Shown here piece by piece: positions 1-9,600 of a stretch of DNA of 30,283 bases. Each line of letters begins with the position of its first letter. Position 1 is the stretch's first letter. Made by a program: the position numbers and the translations under genes. The notes beneath the pieces were generated by a model, which was not told the origin of the DNA, searched no databases, and was given only the letters and a program-made list of their open reading frames with translations. This DNA is from an uncultured Eubacteriales bacterium (lineage in GTDB: Bacteria > Bacillota > Clostridia > Oscillospirales > CAG-272). The DNA is taken from assembly GCA_934486825.1 (NCBI GenBank), contig CAKSQF010000024.1, positions 1 to 30,283 of the forward strand. Direction: 5' to 3'.

Positions 1-80
1 CAGCATCTAAACAATTATACCATAGTTCTTGGAGAGGAACTCTAAAAACTACTATATTTATTATACGAGGAGAATAATTC

Positions 81-1247
81 ATGTTAGGAAATTTTACTTA
101 CTGCAACCCGACAAAACTTTATTTCGGCAAAGACGCGCTTGACGGACTGAATACCGAGCTTCCGAAATACGGAAAAAACGTTCTGCTGGTTTACGGCGGC
201 GGTTCGATCAAAAAGAACGGAATCTATGACAAAGTAGTTTCCGCACTCAAAGCAAACGGTAAGGAAGTATTTGAAGATGCGGGCGTGATGCCCAACCCGA
301 CGGCAGACAAGCTGCGCGAGGGCGTTGCACGCGCCAGAGCGGCAAAAGCGGACTTCATTCTTGCTGTCGGCGGCGGTTCGGTCTGCGACTACGCAAAGGC
401 GGTTTCGGTCTCGGTCCACTGCGACGAGGACCCGTGGGACAGATATTTCGACCGTTTTGAGGATGTCTCCTGCGAGGTTGTTCCGGTCGGTTGCGTACTG
501 ACAATGGTCGGAACCGGCAGTGAAATGAACGGCGGCTCTGTCATCACCAACCGGGAAAAGAAGCTGAAAATCGGTCACGTGTTCGGAGAAAACGTATTCC
601 CGAAGTTCTCAATCCTGAACCCGGAATTTACCTACACCGTGCCGCACTATCAGATGATTTCGGGCATTTACGACATCATGTCGCACATTCTGGAGCAGTA
701 TTTCTCTGGCGAGGATGACAACACCAGCGATTACATTGCCGAGGGGCTTCTCCGTTCGCTGATTCACGCGGCGGAAATCGCGGCGGTCAACCCCACCGAT
801 TATGAAGCAAGAAGCAACATCATGTGGACGGCGACCTGGGCACTCAATACCCTGATCGCCAAGGGCAAGACCACCGACTGGATGGTGCATATGCTCGGTC
901 AGGCGGTCGGCGCGTACACCAATGCCACCCACGGCATGACGCTCTCGGCGGTTTCAATGCCCTATTACCGTCACATTCTCCCCTACGGCACCGCAAAATT
1001 TGCGCGCTATGCCGTGAATGTCTGGGGTGTTGACCAAAGCGGTAAAAACGAACGCGAGGTCGCCGAAGAAGGACTTTGCCGCATGGAGGCATGGATGAAA
1101 AAACTCGGACTTGTGATGAACCTCACAGACCTTGGCGTGACATCCGATATGATCGACGGCATCGCCTCCGCAACTCTTGTCATGGACGGCGGATACAAGG
1201 TGCTGACCTCAGACGAGATTAAAGAGATTCTCAAAGCAAGCCTTTGA
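81..1247 (+). CDS. Iron-containing alcohol dehydrogenase (butanol dehydrogenase-like)
   Basis: This 388-residue protein has the normal length of the group III iron-dependent alcohol dehydrogenases, cytoplasmic enzymes that interconvert aldehydes and alcohols with NAD(P)H. An N-terminal Rossmann-like half carries YGGGS (38-42) and GGGSVCDYAK (97-106), the cofactor-binding loops. The C-terminal helical half carries the expected metal ligands D198, H202, H270 and H284 in the contexts YDIMSH and H-x13-H. The start follows a GAGGAG ribosome binding site about 8 nt upstream. It overlaps nothing and is followed at 14 nt by a flavodoxin-fold gene, suggesting a small redox operon. The closest described type is YqhD/BdhA; the actual substrate cannot be read from sequence. 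Confidence 0.93.
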   Translation: MLGNFTYCNPTKLYFGKDALDGLNTELPKYGKNVLLVYGGGSIKKNGIYDKVVSALKANGKEVFEDAGVMPNPTADKLREGVARARAAKADFILAVGGGSVCDYAKAVSVSVHCDEDPWDRYFDRFEDVSCEVVPVGCVLTMVGTGSEMNGGSVITNREKKLKIGHVFGENVFPKFSILNPEFTYTVPHYQMISGIYDIMSHILEQYFSGEDDNTSDYIAEGLLRSLIHAAEIAAVNPTDYEARSNIMWTATWALNTLIAKGKTTDWMVHMLGQAVGAYTNATHGMTLSAVSMPYYRHILPYGTAKFARYAVNVWGVDQSGKNEREVAEEGLCRMEAWMKKLGLVMNLTDLGVTSDMIDGIASATLVMDGGYKVLTSDEIKEILKASL

Positions 1248-1261
1248 AGGGAGCGAAAAAC

Positions 1262-1801
1262 ATGAGCAAGGTACTGATCATTTCGACAAGCCTGCGCGGG
1301 AACAGCAACTCGGAACATCTTGCGCACGAATGTGAAAAGGGAGCGCTGGATGCCGGAAACGAAGTGGCGTTTCTCAGTCTGAAGGGTAAAAGCATCGGCT
1401 ACTGCATCGGCTGTCTTGCCTGCCAGCGCACCGGCAAATGCGTGCTCCGCGATGATGCGGCAGAATTTTGTGAAAAAGTAAAAAACGCCGATGTGCTCGT
1501 CTTTGCCACGCCGATTTACTATTACGAAATGTGCGGGCAGATGAAAACGTTGCTCGACCGTCTCAATCCGCTTTACACCTCGGATTACCGCTTCCGCAAG
1601 GTCTGTATGATCGCGACGGCGGCAGAGGACAGTGATTCTGCGTTTGAAAAAGCATACAACGGACTGCTCGGCTGGGTTGACTGCTTTGAGAAAGCAGAGC
1701 TTTGCGGTCTTGTCGCGTGCGGCGGGATCGGCGACAGCGGAGACGCGAAAAATCATGCCGATGCTGTCGGTCGCGCATACGGACTGGGGAGATCGCTGTG
1801 A
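1262..1801 (+). CDS. Flavodoxin-fold NAD(P)H oxidoreductase with Isf-like cysteine motif
   Basis: This 179-residue protein has an NADPH-dependent FMN reductase/flavodoxin fold. The N-terminal STSLRGNSNS loop (8-17) is the FMN phosphate-binding site, and ATPIYYYEMCGQMKTLLDR (82-100) is the family's second flavin loop. Four cysteines spaced C48-x2-C51-x2-C54-x5-C60 match the compact motif of archaeal and clostridial iron-sulfur flavoproteins (Isf), although many relatives keep the motif without a proven cluster. I chose ATG 1262 over the TTG at 1244 because AGGGAG lies about 8 nt before it. The gene lies between an alcohol dehydrogenase and a flavodoxin-like lipoprotein, whose GTG start overlaps its TGA by 3 nt. 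A role in electron transfer is inferred. Confidence 0.85.
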   Translation: MSKVLIISTSLRGNSNSEHLAHECEKGALDAGNEVAFLSLKGKSIGYCIGCLACQRTGKCVLRDDAAEFCEKVKNADVLVFATPIYYYEMCGQMKTLLDRLNPLYTSDYRFRKVCMIATAAEDSDSAFEKAYNGLLGWVDCFEKAELCGLVACGGIGDSGDAKNHADAVGRAYGLGRSL

Positions 1802-2472
1802 AAATCATGAAAAGACGTCTCCCGTTTATTCTTGCGCTCTTTATGCTGTGCGTATTTTGCACATTTGCTCTGACTGCCTGCGGCAATACGGATCATGCGG
1901 TCACGGGCAAACCGACATCCGACAGCAAGGAAACGTCAGGCAATACCGAACACACGCCGACGGCAAAAAGCGGCAGAATACTTGTCGCCTGCTTTTCGGC
2001 AACCGGCAACACGAAACGCGCGGCAGAATATGCGGCGGAATATCTGCATGCCGATTTCTATGAAATTCTGCCCGAAACACCCTACTCGGCTGCCGATCTG
2101 AACTACAACGACCCGGATTCAAGGGTCAGCAAAGAAAACAGTGACGCTTCCGCGAGACCGAAGATTGCAAATGCCGTAGAAAACATGGCACAGTACGACA
2201 TTGTGATTATTGCGCACCCGATATGGTGGGGACAGGCGCCGAAAATCATTTACACCTTCCTTGAAAGCTATGATTTCGGAGGAAAAGCGCTTACGACGAT
2301 GTGCACCTCCGCATCAAGTCCGCTCGGAAGCAGTGCGGATAATCTGAAAAAGCTGACCGACGGTTCGGTAAGATGGCCTGACAGCAGGCGCTTTTCCTCG
2401 GGTGCATCCCCGGACGAGGTAATTGCATGGCTTGACGGGATCGGACTGAAGCCTTCGGAAAGCTATAAGTGA
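1798..2472 (+). CDS. Flavodoxin-like lipoprotein
   Basis: This 224-residue protein has a lipoprotein signal peptide: basic KRR, a hydrophobic core, and lipobox LTAC with C28 as the acylation site. A Ser/Thr-rich spacer of about 30 residues follows, then a flavodoxin domain with the FMN phosphate loop FSATGNTKRAAEY and the later AHPIWWGQAPKIIYTFLE segment. The GTG start at 1798 overlaps the preceding stop and has GGGGAG 6 nt upstream; ATG 1807 is the alternative. Lipid-anchored flavodoxins of this kind recur in Clostridia, but their extracytoplasmic electron partner is not known to me. The gene ends an operon with a strong terminator at about 2510. Confidence 0.85.
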   Translation: MKIMKRRLPFILALFMLCVFCTFALTACGNTDHAVTGKPTSDSKETSGNTEHTPTAKSGRILVACFSATGNTKRAAEYAAEYLHADFYEILPETPYSAADLNYNDPDSRVSKENSDASARPKIANAVENMAQYDIVIIAHPIWWGQAPKIIYTFLESYDFGGKALTTMCTSASSPLGSSADNLKKLTDGSVRWPDSRRFSSGASPDEVIAWLDGIGLKPSESYK

Positions 2473-2509
2473 AAAGCATCTCAAAACAGGTATTGATACC
2501 GTCATGAAG

Positions 2510-2551
2510 AAATACCGTCGGAGGCAGTTGTCTCCGACGGTATTTCTTTTT
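2510..2551 (+). terminator. Rho-independent terminator after the flavodoxin lipoprotein gene
   Basis: A 14-bp perfect stem (2510-2523 with 2532-2545, core ACCGTCGGAG/CTCCGACGGT) with an 8-nt loop is followed by CTTTTT. It ends the alcohol dehydrogenase-flavodoxin operon on the plus strand. Confidence 0.92.
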
Positions 2552-2573
2552 GCGGCAAAATGCGCGGATCGGA

Positions 2574-2602
2574 TTGTAAAACGGCGTTTTTTATGATATA
2601 AT
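2574..2602 (+). promoter_or_regulatory. Sigma-A promoter for the HEMFH protein gene
   Basis: TTGTAA (2574-2579), a 17-nt spacer and a perfect TATAAT (2597-2602). The downstream gene has GGAGG at 2620-2624 and starts at 2633. Confidence 0.75.
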
Positions 2603-2632
2603 GACACGGAAAACAGATCGGAGGATATACAC

Positions 2633-3691
2633 ATGAAGCTTGACGAACTGTACGACCGCATACACGATGCGGTTTTGTCTCTGAATTACGAAGAAATATG
2701 GCGCGGTTTTTCGCCTTTGAAATTTGCTTTGTATGATGATGAAAGCTGTTTTTTCGACGGCGCATACATCGAAAAAACAGACGACTTCTGTGCAAACACA
2801 TCAATAGCCTACAAAGGCGAACAGATCGCAATATGGAAGGTTGAGGGCGACCCCGACATCACGGTTCTGACATCGAAGATCGTTCACGAGATGTTCCACG
2901 GTTATCAGACAGTCAAAGGCTGGGACTGCTGGGCAGACGAATCGGAAGCGTTGTACAGATATCGGTACAATATCGAAAATCTCACCCTCAGAATGCGCGA
3001 GAACGAGCTGCTGGTCTCACTCTCCGACCGTTTTGATCCCGCCGTTTACAAAGAGCTTCTTTCACACAGAAAGCTTCGCGGCGAGAAATTCCCGTACGAA
3101 TACTCCTACGAATGTAAAGTTGAAGAAATCGAAGGCAGTGCAACCTATGTTGAACAGATGGTCCTGCGGCAGCTTGACAAATCCGCGGCAGTCGGAATGA
3201 CTGCGCGCATGCGTTCGGTAATTACGGATCCGGAATGTCTGTTTCCGATCAGGATATCAAGCTATTTTACCGGTGCGCTTCTGATAAATGCGATGGTCGC
3301 CTCGGGAGACTATTACTTTTCATCGGCAAATCGACCGGTAATCGATCGGGTAATCGTCGGTACCGATCGGTCGGACGGCAGCTTTCCCGGAAAAACGGAG
3401 CTTTGCAAAAAAGTCTCGGACGCCGTCGCCTCCTACAACAGAGAGTCCGAAAGGATTATCCGATCGGCGCTTGAGAAAAACGCGGTTATAGCCGAGGGAC
3501 CGCTCGAACTGCTCGGCGTCAATATTTATGACGCGCGCTTTTACATGGGATACATAACATCAAGATATTTCATGCAGTATCGGGGTGAAAGCAGAAAAAC
3601 CACGCTGAGCGGGAATTTTGTTATCCGCATGGCAGACGAAAGGACGATATCCCGCATTTACGAATGGGACGGGGCTTCGGTCGTGCAATGA
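2633..3691 (+). CDS. Putative zinc-dependent peptidase with HEMFH motif, family unknown
   Basis: This 352-residue protein has no signal peptide and no membrane segment, so it is probably cytoplasmic. The motif VHEMFHGYQ places H85, E86 and H89 as a gluzincin-type zinc site, and a downstream acidic cluster ADESEALYRYR (E103/E105) may supply the third ligand. A second His/Glu-rich part (KVEEIEGSATYVEQM, around 162-176) resembles the EGxA element of other HExxH families. I do not recognise a named family. It is monocistronic: its own promoter lies at 2574-2602 and GGAGG is 8 nt before the ATG. Peptidase activity is inferred only from the motif. Confidence 0.75.
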   Translation: MKLDELYDRIHDAVLSLNYEEIWRGFSPLKFALYDDESCFFDGAYIEKTDDFCANTSIAYKGEQIAIWKVEGDPDITVLTSKIVHEMFHGYQTVKGWDCWADESEALYRYRYNIENLTLRMRENELLVSLSDRFDPAVYKELLSHRKLRGEKFPYEYSYECKVEEIEGSATYVEQMVLRQLDKSAAVGMTARMRSVITDPECLFPIRISSYFTGALLINAMVASGDYYFSSANRPVIDRVIVGTDRSDGSFPGKTELCKKVSDAVASYNRESERIIRSALEKNAVIAEGPLELLGVNIYDARFYMGYITSRYFMQYRGESRKTTLSGNFVIRMADERTISRIYEWDGASVVQ

Positions 3692-3752
3692 TTTTACCGC
3701 GGCTGTTTTTTGACCGAAAGCAGGTACAAATCAACACAAATTGCCGCTTATG

Positions 3753-3784
3753 TTGTTCAGTTTTCTCTTTTTTGAGGGTATAAT
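3753..3784 (+). promoter_or_regulatory. Possible promoter of the membrane-protein/TetR operon
   Basis: A perfect TATAAT at 3779-3784 lies 31 nt before the ATG, with GGAGG at 3801-3805. The -35 is poor: TTGTTC at 20-nt spacing or TTCAGT at 17-nt spacing. Confidence 0.5.
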
Positions 3785-3814
3785 AAAGCCATCATACAAA
3801 GGAGGCAACAAGCC

Positions 3815-4168
3815 ATGAACACAGATAAAATTTACGCAGAACAGCTCGCCAACGAATACGCGCCGAAGGACACCTCAAAGGTGGTCGCGCTTCGCAAGCT
3901 TGACGCAAAAGCCAAACGCCCGGCAAACATTTTCACCTACACGCTCGGTGTGATTTCCGCTCTCGTTTTCGGGACAGGCATGTGCCTTGCCATGGGGCAG
4001 ATCGGCGACGGATCCGCCGCTTCTTTTGCGGTCGGCATCATCATCGGGGTCGCGGGAATGATCGGCATGAGCGTCAACTATCCGATCTACAAGCGTATCC
4101 GCGAAAACGGCAAGCGGAAATATGCTTTTGAGATCATGGAACTTGCAAAAGAGATCAGCGGGAAGTAA
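3815..4168 (+). CDS. Small two-TM membrane protein of unknown function
   Basis: This 117-residue protein has a hydrophilic, lysine-rich N-terminus of about 38 residues, two hydrophobic segments (about 39-60 and 68-88) joined by a short GQIGDGSAAS loop, and a basic C-terminal tail (KRIRENGKRK). Both ends probably face the cytoplasm. It opens a three-gene unit: the next membrane protein begins 3 nt after its stop and a TetR regulator follows. I do not recognise a functional family. The good start context (GGAGG, 9 nt spacing) and coupling to the next gene make it a real gene. Confidence 0.85.
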   Translation: MNTDKIYAEQLANEYAPKDTSKVVALRKLDAKAKRPANIFTYTLGVISALVFGTGMCLAMGQIGDGSAASFAVGIIIGVAGMIGMSVNYPIYKRIRENGKRKYAFEIMELAKEISGK

Positions 4169-4171
4169 GCC

Positions 4172-5062
4172 GTGAAAAAACTGTCCGAAGTCATAAAAAG
4201 TCTGCTTCATCCGCCCGGGTGGGTATTATTACTTCTGTCGCCGACCGTCTTTGCGGCACTCGTTTATATTTTCATCACGGGCAATGACGGCATTGCGGCG
4301 GCGTACATCATCTACCTCATGTCAGCCTACTGTCTGACCGTTCTGATATTACCGCTCCCCGGGCTGTTCAAAAGAACAAAAGCCTTTGCTTCACGACAGA
4401 TAAACAGCAAAGCGCTCGCGCGCAGATATGCCGGCGATGCCGCCTTCCGCGGCAGTGTCAGCCTGCTCACGGGAGCGGCAACCGATCTTCTCTATGCGGT
4501 CTTTCGCGCCGTAATCGGTATACGCTATGCGTCGGCTTGGTTTATTTCCATGGCGGTCTACTATCTCATGCTCGGCATCCTGCGCATGATGCTGTTTCTC
4601 GGATACCGCCGCAGAGAGCAGGTCGATGAGATGAAATATTACCGCCGCAGTGCCCGTCTGCTCTTTCTGCTTAATCTCCCGATGGGCGGTATGATATTGC
4701 TTATGATTATAACGGACTCCGGATACTCCTACCCCGGATATATCATCTACCTGTCTGCCGTCTATACCTTTTTCGCAATGGCAATGTCGGTCGTGAATCT
4801 CGTAAAATACCGCAGGCTCGACAGTCCGGTTCTGTCTGCGGCAAAAATCGTGAGCTTTGTTGCAGCCCTTATGTCGATCCTCGGGCTGCAAACGGCAATG
4901 ATCGCACACTTTTCTTCGGAAAGCGACGGCTTTCGCAAAATGATGAACGCATTTACCGGCGGAGGCGTATGGACAGCGGGGATTCTTACCGCCGTATACA
5001 TGCTCTGCCGCGGCAGAAAAAAGAAAGATGAGGTAAAAAGGGTTGAACAGGTCGGAGAGTAA
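4172..5062 (+). CDS. Polytopic membrane protein of unknown function
   Basis: This 296-residue protein is dominated by about eight hydrophobic segments, starting with GWVLLLLSPTVFAALVYIF and ending with a TM near 268-285 followed by a very basic tail (CRGRKKKDEVKR). No transporter or enzyme motif was found. It uses a GTG start at 4172, only 3 nt after the preceding stop, and its 3' end overlaps the TetR gene by 20 nt, so the three are translationally coupled. The TetR-type partner suggests it may be an induced membrane function, possibly efflux-related, but that is inference from context. Confidence 0.85.
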   Translation: MKKLSEVIKSLLHPPGWVLLLLSPTVFAALVYIFITGNDGIAAAYIIYLMSAYCLTVLILPLPGLFKRTKAFASRQINSKALARRYAGDAAFRGSVSLLTGAATDLLYAVFRAVIGIRYASAWFISMAVYYLMLGILRMMLFLGYRRREQVDEMKYYRRSARLLFLLNLPMGGMILLMIITDSGYSYPGYIIYLSAVYTFFAMAMSVVNLVKYRRLDSPVLSAAKIVSFVAALMSILGLQTAMIAHFSSESDGFRKMMNAFTGGGVWTAGILTAVYMLCRGRKKKDEVKRVEQVGE

Positions 5063-5624
5063 ATATTTTGCCACAGCCGCCCGCATGGACGAGGCTTTTC
5101 TTGAGCTTATCGAAAAGAAGGATTTTGCCTACATCACGGTAAAGGAAATCTGCGAAAAGGCGGGAGTAAACCGTTCCACCTTTTATCTGCACTACGAAAC
5201 GGTCGCCGATCTGCTTAAAGAAAGCGCACAGCACATTATTGACGGATTTGTTGCGTCCATGCCCTACGACACGGCAGACTTTCTCGAAAGGCTCGGGGAT
5301 CGTCCGCTTGACGAGCTGTATCTTATCACCCCGGAATATCTGACGCCGTACCTGAACTACATCAAAGAGAACCGCCGCATTTTCAGAACGACTGTGGAGC
5401 ATGCATCAACGCTTACAATGGAGGACGCTTACGCGGAGCTTAACCGACATGTGTTTGCGCCGATTCTTGACCGCTTCGGTGTACCGACAGCCGACAGAAA
5501 ATACATGATGCAGTTCTATATCAGCGGACTTATTGCAATAATCACCGAATGGCTGAAGAATGACTGCAAGGACAGCACCGACCGGATTATTTCGGTAATG
5601 CGGAAATGCATCGGAAAGCCATAG
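5043..5624 (+). CDS. TetR/AcrR-family transcriptional regulator
   Basis: This 193-residue one-component regulator has an N-terminal TetR DNA-binding domain with the helix-turn-helix at about 31-52 (ITVKEICEKAGVNRSTFYLH, then Y51). The C-terminal ligand-binding half is of the short type common in Firmicutes. I chose the TTG start at 5043, inside the preceding gene, because it restores the usual roughly 30 residues before the helix-turn-helix; ATG 5085 would cut the first helix. It is the last gene of the membrane-protein operon and probably represses it, an inference from TetR operons generally. A bidirectional terminator follows. Confidence 0.9.
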   Translation: MNRSESKYFATAARMDEAFLELIEKKDFAYITVKEICEKAGVNRSTFYLHYETVADLLKESAQHIIDGFVASMPYDTADFLERLGDRPLDELYLITPEYLTPYLNYIKENRRIFRTTVEHASTLTMEDAYAELNRHVFAPILDRFGVPTADRKYMMQFYISGLIAIITEWLKNDCKDSTDRIISVMRKCIGKP

Positions 5625-5641
5625 ATTTTTGCAAAAACAAA

Positions 5642-5684
5642 CCCCGCACATCTTTTCAGTAAAAAGATGTGCGGGGGCATTTTT
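5642..5684. terminator. Bidirectional terminator between convergent TetR and GH43 genes
   Basis: A 15-bp stem (5642-5656 with 5662-5676, CCCCGCACATCTTTT and its complement) has T-rich tracts on both sides: GCATTTTT on plus and GTTTGTTTTT on minus. It serves the convergent genes ending at 5624 and 5691. Confidence 0.9.
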
Positions 5685-5690
5685 ATGAAA

Positions 5691-6605
5691 TTACTGCTTT
5701 ATTGTAAGAATGTCGGCTCCGCCGTCGGGATTCTCTTCAAATACCGCCTCGGCGATACAAACCATTCTCGGCTTGAAATCAACATGACTGCCGCTGTGAC
5801 AGTGATACACGCACAGATACCTGTTTTCGTCTTTTGTCGGAGCAAAGCTGTGATGTCCGGTTCCGACTATATCGTCGAATCTGTGCAGAATCGGGTTGTG
5901 TTCGTATTTTCTGAACGGTCCGTAAGGATGCTCCGACACGGCATATCCTACCGCATAATCCTCACACCGCGTATGATTTGCCGAATATGTCAGATAATAA
6001 AGTCCCTTGTGCTTCAGGACAAAGGGTCCCTCCGCGATACGGCAGTCCATCATCTCCCACGGCTGTTCGTCGGCTGAAATCAGTACATTCTCATACTCAT
6101 GCTCGATTTTTGTCAGATCGTCGGACATCCGCGCGACCTTTATCTTGTTTCCGTTGTCGAATACCACAAAATACAGATATACGCTTCCGTCATCGTCAAA
6201 CAGAAGATGCCCGTCTATCGACCCTTCTTTTCTGAGCGGACCGTCGGTAAAGCTTCTGAACGGACCCATGGGGCTGTCGGACACCGCGATTGCGGGATGC
6301 TCATCAGCCGAATAGACCATGTAAAATTTGCCCTTGTAATATGACACTTCGGGCGCCCAGAACCACCGCTCACCGAATACGTCCCCTTTTTTCAGGCAAT
6401 AGCCGCAGTTTTCCCAATCTGTCAGATTTTTCGAAACATACACCTCTATCCCGTCCTCGCCGTTTTTATCGGTTTCGAAAGAAGGGTGATCCGAGGTAAA
6501 CGCAGGCGTATCGTTTTCTGTGGTACAGTATATATAGTAGGTTCCGTCATACTCAAGCAGAAAAGGGTCTCCGCCCCGAAACAGTTTTTTTCGGTATTTG
6601 TACAT
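5691..6605 (-). CDS. Glycoside hydrolase family 43-type beta-xylosidase/arabinosidase
   Basis: This 304-residue enzyme matches the single-domain five-bladed beta-propeller GH43 architecture. The catalytic triad is in place: general base D13 (GGDPFLL), pKa-tuning D131 (SIDGHLL) and acid E192 (AEGPFVLK). GTGHHSFAP (248-256) supplies the central histidine. Blade signatures WFWAPEV and the repeated G.YYL.YS are also seen. I chose ATG 6605 (MYKYRKK) since GGGAGG lies 8 nt upstream; the longer reading frame to 6806 runs into the next gene. There is no signal peptide, so it probably acts on imported oligosaccharides. Which sugar it releases cannot be told from sequence. Confidence 0.9.
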   Translation of the reverse strand: MYKYRKKLFRGGDPFLLEYDGTYYIYCTTENDTPAFTSDHPSFETDKNGEDGIEVYVSKNLTDWENCGYCLKKGDVFGERWFWAPEVSYYKGKFYMVYSADEHPAIAVSDSPMGPFRSFTDGPLRKEGSIDGHLLFDDDGSVYLYFVVFDNGNKIKVARMSDDLTKIEHEYENVLISADEQPWEMMDCRIAEGPFVLKHKGLYYLTYSANHTRCEDYAVGYAVSEHPYGPFRKYEHNPILHRFDDIVGTGHHSFAPTKDENRYLCVYHCHSGSHVDFKPRMVCIAEAVFEENPDGGADILTIKQ

Positions 6606-6697
6606 AATTCTATCCTCCCGCATATGATCGGATTCACTCCGATTCAACCCGATGATAACACATCCTTTGCGAAAAGCCAGTCTTTTTTTGTGATATT

Positions 6698-9600
6698 TTA
6701 ACGTCTTCTGCGACGTCTTCCCGATCTCATACGCACCCTTATCGGACGGCGGAAGAGAACAAGTGCAAGTCCTGCCGCAATAAGCGGCACTCCTGCCGCT
6801 ATACATACAGCCCCTGTCGGAAACGGCTTTTTGCTTCCGACGATATCGACAGGCAGATCGACACTGCCGCCGAAATATTCGGGCGTTCCGTCTCCGTTGA
6901 CATCTATCGGGTCGTGCATGACTGTCAGCTTTCCGTCACCGATCTCGATGCCGTCAAGCCTCTTCCCGACGATTCCCGCCTTTCCGCTCCCGGGGACGAA
7001 GCGAAAACGCATCGGAAATGCTCCGACCTTATCCGACAGTTCGATCGCGCCGAGGTAACAGCTTCCGTCAACGGGTATGGTGATCCCGGTATTCTTTACC
7101 GGAAGCCCGGTCTGCAAAACCTTGAGTTCTCCGGCGTAGACCGTAATGATATAGTCACGCGTAACGTCGTTGCCATATTTATCTGTTATGACAATTCCCC
7201 CGCAGACGTTCGGCACAGTCCCGACATAGGTAATGAAGCTGCCGCCCTTTACCGACATTATGTCTCCGTCGCGCAGTGCGCCCGATATTATTCCTGCAAG
7301 GTCGCACGAAAGTGCCTCGCCGTCAAACTGCTTTTCGGCGTCAGCCATTGCGACCGCAAGATATATGTAATCCCTGCCGTCATCTCCCCTGACGCGGGTA
7401 AGCGTGCGATTTGTCGGATCGACAATGCCGCCTCTTATCGCTTCATCGGCAGACATATCGGAGGCTGTGACTCCCTCAAAGCGTCTGACCGTACAGTTCA
7501 GCAAAATTGTGTATTCGGGATTGCCGTTACCATCCAGATCGCAGGAGAAGCTGACCATGTCCCGCCCCGCCGCAAATGCATAGACGCTGTCGCCGTTTAT
7601 AATTACATTACCCGTGCTCTGCGACAGCTTAAACCGATCGATGCCGACCCTGATTCCGGGGAAAATCCCGGCAATATCCGGCAGTTTTTTCGTGTTGCCG
7701 AGATATATGAGGTTATCTTCCGCATATTCATTCGTGGTAACAGTCAGCTTTCCGTTCATCATGATTCGGTAATAAGCCGTAACATCATTGCCGTTTTTGT
7801 CAACAATACGCGGTTTTTTGTTTATATAGATCGAAGATTTTCCTACGTAGAGCTGCCTGCCGGATATAATTACCCCGTAAAACACAATCCTGTCGCCGTC
7901 GTAAAGCTTTCCCGAGACGAGACTCGGCTCGGACGGAGTAAGCGGTGTTCCGTCAAATACCTTTGTCGCCGACCCCGAATCGATCTTTATGTCCCAGCGT
8001 CCCATTCCCACATATCCGTCACCGAAATTGCCGACATTTCCGACATCAAACACCGAAGGGGTGACCTCGACGGGTATCCAGCCGACTCCGTCAATAAAGA
8101 CCTCGACCCATCCGTGCGCATCATTGCTTGTAATTGTCGCCTCGCTCCCGTTCATTTGTACGGCATATCCGGTAACAAGACGTGCCGGAATACCGAGCGT
8201 TCTGAACATAAGCACAGCCGACGAGGAAAAGTGCGAGCAGATTCCCTTCTTTGCCCCGGTCATGAAATATATGATCGGATCCGCGTCATCCGGATAGCTG
8301 AAATAGCCCGAATATTCGGCTGCACCGCGGATAAATTCCGCAACGCCTCTTATCAGATCGTAGCCGGACATTTTGTCTATACCCGACATTGCCGCATAAC
8401 GTCCGAACATCTCCCTGTGCTTTTCCGGAACGCCGAGATAGCTTGCATACACAAAATCACGGTAGTCCGCATCTATCTCGTTTTTCGCTCCGATCTTTTC
8501 GATCATTGAAAGCAGCAGGTTCAGATCGCTGTAGTCGATAAATGCAAGTTCGTATGTGTAAATTCCGTACCCGTTGTCGGCAAAGCCGTTTATCCACGGT
8601 ATGCCCGATTCGGTCGCTTCAAACAGCGGCGATACAACCGTCGGAAGTACGAACATATTCCTTGACTTTCCGAGAAGAGATATCTCTGCCTTACAGACTC
8701 CGTTATCCCCGCCGAGCAGCCCGCCGAGCAGGTATGGTACTTTCGCGCCGAACTCGCCGTTATAGGTCGGAGCATCCCGCCACTTGCCGGTTGTCGGAAC
8801 ATAGTCGCCGTACGACATGTATCGCAGATAGGCTCTGCCTGCCGTATCGGAAATTATCCATCCGAGCTTCTGCGGTTCGGAATCGATACCGTTGAGATTT
8901 TTCAGGACCGACGGGTCAATATCGACAGAGTCGCCATTGCCTCCGCCCTGGCTGCCTCCCTGATTACCTCCTTGATTACCTCCCTGATTTCCGCCCTGAT
9001 TTCCGCCCTGATTTCCGCCTTGGTTACCGCCCTGACCTTCTTGCCCGGGAATCGGCGGGAGAACGGTCAGAGTTCCGTATGTAAAGGTAAACTCATAGTT
9101 GGTACTGACATCTCTGCCGCTCCGGTACACGACCGGCACAAAAGTGTTCGGGCAGGAGCCGACCTCGGTCTGCTCGGCGACATCAAACATATGAATCAGA
9201 TCGCCTGTCGGGATATGCGGAGTCGCGCTGTACCTTGTGCATGTAAGCGGAGTTCCGTCATAATGCTTTTTTTCGCTTCCGGTGATTATGTGCACCCGAA
9301 GCGGCGTAACCGTCAGACTGCCCGCCTCATAGGTAATATCATAGCAGCCAGAAACAGTCTCAAATGTGCCGCTTGCGTTTGTCGATACCATGTAGCCGCT
9401 CGGGATATTCGGTTTTGTACCGACGTCGAACTGCCATGCATCGGTAAACGAGAGAGTTTCCCCGCGGACAAGCGAACCCGATACTATCTTATATTCCGCA
9501 CATATCAGGGCGACAGCGTCGTACACCTTTGTCGCACTTCCGGTTCTCACCGTAAGCTTCCGCTTTGCAATTGATATAAACCCGTAATCATACACAAATT

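Noticed and set aside
10..50. AGTTC...GAACT inverted repeat before the alcohol dehydrogenase gene as an operator
   Set aside because: Arms are only five bases with an eight-base gap in AT-rich DNA, too weak to list.
6914..8509. A 531-codon open frame on the plus strand inside the transglutaminase gene
   Set aside because: It is the antisense shadow of the minus-strand gene, low in recognisable motifs, and has no ribosome binding site or promoter. The long frame reflects the codon bias of the real gene.
8936..9034. CRISPR-like short tandem repeats
   Set aside because: The units are 12 bp, contiguous without spacers and in frame with GGNQ codons, so this is a protein linker.
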